DNA of 64,000 bases from Pontibacter sp. HSC-36F09 (GTDB taxonomy: Bacteria; Bacteroidota; Bacteroidia; Cytophagales; Hymenobacteraceae). A program made the position numbers and the translations under genes. Where the stretch lies: assembly GCF_024171605.1 (NCBI RefSeq), contig NZ_JALKAA010000003.1:434001-498000 (forward strand), written 5' to 3'. The notes under the pieces are model-generated. The model was not told where the DNA came from and searched no databases. It worked only from the letters and a program-made list of their open reading frames with translations. Below are positions 60,465-64,000 of this stretch, piece by piece. The stretch's first letter is position 1, and every line of letters starts with the position of its first letter.

Positions 60465-61145
60465 TTAGTTTCCGCGTCGTGCCACGATCTCCACGCGTCT
60501 GTTCTGCTGACGCCCCTCGGCGGTCTGGTTGGTGGCAGCCGGGTCGGCCTCACCTACCGCATGTACCGTAATGCGGTCGGCACTGATGTTGCCATTTTGT
60601 GTCAGCCAGTTGCGCACGGCCTCGGCCCGTTCTTCAGCCAGCTGCTCATTGTAATTTTTGCTGGCCTTGGAGTCGGTGTAGCCGTAGATGCGTATCTGCC
60701 CGTCGTTGTAGCGCTGGCTCAGCGATTGTGCCACCTGCTTTAACTTCGGTGCGGCCTCCGCGCGGATCTCCTTCGAATCAGTACCGAACAGGATTGTCTC
60801 ATCGACGCTGTAAATGGCATACTCATCATTGCCTCGTACAGTCACGTCCCTGTCAGTGATCTCCTGGTAGGTGGCAACCGGCGCATTGCGGTCGATGTCA
60901 TCCCAGTCGGCGTCAGTTGCTGTGCGATTGTCGGTATCCATAGCGCCGGTTGTGCCGCCGGTGGTAGCACCAGCAGTTGTGGCTGCGGTGGTGGCAGTTG
61001 TAGTATCTGTGTCCATGTCACGGTCAACGTCGTTGTCGTCACATCCACGTAGTAAAAATATAATGGCCAGCAAGGCCAGAAGAGCCAGTACGAGCCATAT
61101 CCAGATGGGTCTGTTCTTTTTCGGTTCAACGTTTAATTCAGCCAT
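60465..61145 (-). CDS. OmpA-family protein with one membrane anchor
   Basis: A 226-residue protein. One membrane segment near the N-terminus (IWIWLVLALLALLAIIFLL) is followed by an Asp/Thr-rich linker with many Thr-Ala repeats, then the OmpA peptidoglycan-binding domain (about 115-220: TLFGTDSKEIRAEAAPKL, IRIYGYTDSKAS, NEQLAEERAEAVRNWL, NRRVEIVARRG). It would anchor to the cell wall from the inner membrane. Confidence 0.93.
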   Translation of the reverse strand: MAELNVEPKKNRPIWIWLVLALLALLAIIFLLRGCDDNDVDRDMDTDTTTATTAATTAGATTGGTTGAMDTDNRTATDADWDDIDRNAPVATYQEITDRDVTVRGNDEYAIYSVDETILFGTDSKEIRAEAAPKLKQVAQSLSQRYNDGQIRIYGYTDSKASKNYNEQLAEERAEAVRNWLTQNGNISADRITVHAVGEADPAATNQTAEGRQQNRRVEIVARRGN

Positions 61146-61983
61146 TTTTCAGTCGTTTTATTTTGTTTAAAAGGATTTAGATCAACATTGCGCCATCTTT
61201 GAAAAAACTAAGGCGCAATAGAAAGATTACGACTTACCTGTAGAATTAGTTATATATATTGATTTCTTAAATAAAAAAAGTCTAATTCTGATGCGCGTCT
61301 TAGACTGCAACAGATTTCCTGATCCGTATACCACCTGAGCAGCCTGGTAAATGCTTTTGATGAGCACTTTTATCACTCACCGGACTTTATTATTGAATAC
61401 TCTTTTGAATGCTGAGACTCCTCCTGAAACCGTGTCCGGATGTATGTATAAGACTGCTGTTCCGGATATATGTATCCGGAAGTGTTTCTGCAGGGGACAT
61501 CCTTGTCCCCGTATACCTGCAACGCCAGCTCACAGGCTCTCTCGGATTTATTAATGCGAAAGCAAACGGTAGGGGATTTCCAAATCACCGTATACCTGCA
61601 GACCTACACGCTGGGTTGTGGGCATCCCCAACAGAAAGCTCCTGGATATGGATGCCCCGAAGAGTTGTGTAGCCGGATCCAGTACCCTTTTTTGTCAACC
61701 TGAAAGAATCTTGAGAGGCAGTGCCGAGAGCTTAACCTCCCTGCCAGCGAGGATTTTAACAGTATGAAGGTAATTTCCATGCAGATTTTCACAGCATGAA
61801 AAACCCCGCTGGTCCCCTCAAAGGGACAGTTTTGTTGTTACAGTTATTAGCAGAAGGCTCATATCCACCACACAGCGCAAAAGCCAGAACAATCGTATAA
61901 GACCGCACCAGTTTTTCTATACCTGTCAGGTATGACAGCAGCTGTTCTTACCTTAGTTTTTTAATTATTAAAGATATACCAAC
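61146..61983. other. Long gene-free stretch with three hairpins
   Basis: About 840 bases without a convincing gene; the short open frames here look like chance. It contains TTCCGGATA/TATCCGGAA (61460-61481), GGGGACA/TGTCCCC (61493-61510) and GGGCATCC/GGATGCCC (61620-61657), plus GTATACCTG copies near 61511 and 61590. This may be a degraded mobile element or a structured RNA. Confidence 0.5.
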
Positions 61984-62814
61984 ATGCAGGCAGACCTCAG
62001 CGGTAAAACCATCATCATTACGGGCGGCAGTTCCGGTATAGGCGCAGCGGCGGCACGAAGCCTGCGACGGCAGGGGGCGCAGGTCGTGATTACGGGTCGT
62101 TCCGGTGAAACCAAAAAGCTGGCCGAAGAGATAGGCTGCGACTATTACCTCGTGGATTACTCCCGGTTCGCGGAGGTGCGCGCTTTTGCCCGGGATCTGC
62201 TGGCAGAATATCCCCGTATTGATGTGCTGGTCAACAACGTGGGCGGCATTATTGCTGACAGACGGATGACAGAAGACGGCCATGAAATGACATTGCAGGT
62301 CAACCATTTATCAGGCTTTCTGCTCACACTACTGCTTCAGGAACGACTGGAGAGCTCCAAGGCAATCGTGATCAATACCTCCAGCGCTGCCAATCTCATG
62401 GGCCGCGTGAACTTCGACGACCTCGAAAACCAGAAGAACTACAAAAGCATGTCGGCTTACGGAGCAGCCAAATTCATGAACATCCTGCATGCCATGGAAA
62501 TCAGCCGGCGCTTTAGAGGCGTGTGGGCGGCTTCGTTTCATCCGGGGGTGGTCGGGACAGGTTTTGCGCGGGAAGGGGGCGGCCTGATCAGGTGGGCGTA
62601 TGAAGGTTTGCTGGGGCGTTTCCTGATGATCTCCCCTGAGCAAGGAGCCGATACCCTGCTCTGGCTGATCAGCACTATGCCGGGCAAGGACTGGCAGGAT
62701 GGGGAGTATTATTACAAACGCAGACCCGGTAGCCGAAATCCGCAAGTTAGCCCGGAACTGGCCGCTAAACTATGGGATGTTTCTGTGCAGCTGACCGGGA
62801 CCGGAAAACAATAG
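61984..62814 (+). CDS. Short-chain dehydrogenase/reductase (SDR)
   Basis: A 276-residue NAD(P)-dependent oxidoreductase. The Rossmann motif TGxxxGIG is TGGSSGIGAAAA (about 14-25), followed by NVGG in VLVNNVGGIIAD and the catalytic YxxxK in SAYGAAKFM (about Y159 and K163) with a Ser upstream (NTSSAAN). The pattern fits retinol-dehydrogenase-like SDRs. Next gene (50 bases on) is also an NAD(P)-binding protein, so they may form an operon. Confidence 0.94.
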   Translation: MQADLSGKTIIITGGSSGIGAAAARSLRRQGAQVVITGRSGETKKLAEEIGCDYYLVDYSRFAEVRAFARDLLAEYPRIDVLVNNVGGIIADRRMTEDGHEMTLQVNHLSGFLLTLLLQERLESSKAIVINTSSAANLMGRVNFDDLENQKNYKSMSAYGAAKFMNILHAMEISRRFRGVWAASFHPGVVGTGFAREGGGLIRWAYEGLLGRFLMISPEQGADTLLWLISTMPGKDWQDGEYYYKRRPGSRNPQVSPELAAKLWDVSVQLTGTGKQ

Positions 62815-62864
62815 CCCGTGTTGCAGGTATAGCAAGGTAAGTAATCAGATAAATAAAACATCCT

Positions 62865-63533
62865 ATGAAAACAGCACTCGTAATTGGCGCAACCGGCCTG
62901 GTAGGAACGCAACTGGTACAGCAGCTACTGACAGACGAACGCTTCGGCAAAGTGACCGTGTTTGGCAGGCGTTCCCTAGGTATAGCCAACCCCAAACTGG
63001 AAGAGCACCTCATCGACTTCGACAAACCCGAATTGTGGCAGCACCTGGTGAAAGGCGATGTGTTTTTCTCCACGCTAGGCACGACGCTCAAGCAGGCAGG
63101 TGGTCAGAACGAACAGTACAAAGTAGACTACCACTACCAGTACAAGTTCGCCGAAGCAGCCGCTAAGAACGGTGTGCCGGCCTATGTGCTGGTTTCCTCA
63201 TCAGGCGCTAACAAGGATTCCATGATCTTCTATTCCCGCATGAAAGGCACGCTGGAGGAGAATGTGAAGAAGCTCGACTTCCAGAGCATCAGCATCATAC
63301 AGCCCGGCCTGCTGCACGGCGACCGCAAAGAGAGCCGCACCGGCGAGGAAGTAGCCTATAAGGTGATGCACTTTTTAGATAAAGTAGGTATAGCAGGCAA
63401 GTACAAACCCTACGAAGACAAGGTAGTGGCGAAAGCCATGATCAACGCAGGTATAGCCGCCCGGCCCGGCGTGCATACCTATACCTTAGGCAACATATTC
63501 AAGCTAGCTGAAAGAGAGCATTTGAGCCGGTAG
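62865..63533 (+). CDS. NAD(P)H-binding oxidoreductase (HTATIP2-like atypical SDR)
   Basis: A 222-residue atypical SDR. The nucleotide-binding motif is VIGATGLVGTQLV (GATGLVG at about 8-14). FFSTLGTTLKQAGG and YVLVSSSGANKDSMIFYSRMKG fit the HTATIP2-like family, with YxxxK replaced by YSRMKG. Its C-terminal segment contains AGIAARPGVHTY. Three AGGTATAG copies lie inside this gene. Confidence 0.92.
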   Translation: MKTALVIGATGLVGTQLVQQLLTDERFGKVTVFGRRSLGIANPKLEEHLIDFDKPELWQHLVKGDVFFSTLGTTLKQAGGQNEQYKVDYHYQYKFAEAAAKNGVPAYVLVSSSGANKDSMIFYSRMKGTLEENVKKLDFQSISIIQPGLLHGDRKESRTGEEVAYKVMHFLDKVGIAGKYKPYEDKVVAKAMINAGIAARPGVHTYTLGNIFKLAEREHLSR

Positions 63534-64000
63534 GTGTGATAGAAGTGGCGCGAGTGTCCTTGATCGTGTCAACTATTGTAAGGCCTCTGGCCCAGTTATA
63601 AGTAAGCTATAGGTATAGCTTACTTTGCTGTGTAGCTACAGCTAGTACAGGTATACCAAACTGAGTTGTTCTATAGCTTCGCCTGTGCGGCGGGCACTCA
63701 CTTTTTTCCTTGATGAAAAGAAAGAGGGCCCCTACCCCCAGTAAGCAAAAAAATCAAGACGATTTTAAACTCGCTGACCGCTCAGACACAAAATCGTCAA
63801 GAGTGCACCCGGCACTGCTTTCTGTTTCATAGTTACCGGGGCAAGTTACTCTTGCTATACCTGTCAGTGGTTTGTGATATCGACTACGAAGCTATACCTG
63901 TAAAGCAGTATCAACACAAGCTCCCCTCCTTGGACAAGGAGGGGCAAGGGTGGTTGGCCCAGGTATAGCAGAAAAGCTGCTGCAACTACGAAGCTATACC
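63534..64000. other. Gene-free end of the window with dispersed repeats
   Basis: About 470 bases without a gene. It holds six copies of the octamer core, an inverted pair GACGATTTT/AAAATCGTC (63758-63798), and a stem CCCCTCCTT/AAGGAGGGG (63923-63944) followed by CAAGGGTGGTTGG. Repeats with this appearance are common between genes in this phylum. Confidence 0.6.
63923..63944. repeat. REP-like hairpin CCCCTCCTT/AAGGAGGGG
   Basis: A 9-bp perfect stem with the loop GGAC, followed by the G-rich tail CAAGGGTGGTTGG. Comparable sequences are recurrent extragenic elements in Bacteroidota. Confidence 0.6.

Noticed and set aside
61351..61703. Short overlapping open frames
   Set aside because: They are under 90 codons, in several frames at once, without signal, motif or plausible start; taken as chance.

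Overview
The window looks like chromosome from a Bacteroidota bacterium of the order Cytophagales, most like Pontibacter/Hymenobacteraceae. The evidence is: many short-signal lipoproteins, zinc peptidases of families M1, M13 and M16, Mqo, a DUF5777/YceI/cytochrome c cluster, FAS1 lipoproteins, CheB-CheR-PAS kinase fusions, almost no Shine-Dalgarno sequences, and an extreme excess of the octamer AGGTATAG/CTATACCT. No rRNA, tRNA, CRISPR array, prophage or intact insertion sequence was found. About 52 protein genes were called, almost all of core or household type.

Layout. 1-5.5 kb: a cut-off M1 aminopeptidase, a cold-shock protein, a secreted S1/P1 nuclease, a P1/DmpA-type peptidase overlapping a class IV aminotransferase, and a PAP2 phosphatase. 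5.5-12 kb: a two-component system followed by a PepSY/SdiA-regulated lipoprotein, then a class A PBP preceded by a small, apparently frameshifted membrane-protein gene. 12-20.4 kb: a tandem STAS-like protein, Mqo, an M13 peptidase, a methyltransferase-GNAT pair and a FAS1 lipoprotein. 20.5-27 kb: an active/inactive M16 pair, a duplicated hairpin element, a small lipoprotein, HrpB and an ankyrin protein. 27.5-33.5 kb: the most striking locus, a bacteriophytochrome photosensory core with no output domain, followed on the same strand by a CheB-CheR-PAS-histidine kinase of 1371 residues and an ABM/IsdG-like monooxygenase.

33.7-35.7 kb: ExbD, an ECF sigma factor and an anti-sigma factor with a carboxypeptidase-regulatory-like tail. 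35.8-44 kb: a quinone oxidoreductase, two unknown genes, an ACR3 arsenite exporter, an MscS channel, a zinc-protease lipoprotein and a MATE exporter. 44-54.5 kb: a free-standing PAS kinase related to the tail of the hybrid kinase, a YpfJ-type metalloprotease, a serine beta-lactamase-like hydrolase, a second FAS1 lipoprotein, an aldo/keto reductase, the cytochrome c-YceI-DUF5777 operon and a GH20 hexosaminidase. 54.5-64 kb: unknown small proteins, a TspO-like membrane protein, an agmatine-deiminase-family enzyme, PRC/DUF2382 and OmpA stress-type proteins, and two NAD(P)-dependent oxidoreductases.

The best candidates for new biology are: (1) the octamer AGGTATAG, counted by eye about 75 times where about 2 are expected, inside and between genes, in a six-fold tandem array, as the stem of a terminator and overlapping stop codons, which resembles HIP1 or DNA-uptake sequences; and (2) the split light-sensing system made of an output-less phytochrome and a CheB/CheR/PAS kinase, with a possible heme-degrading enzyme next to it.
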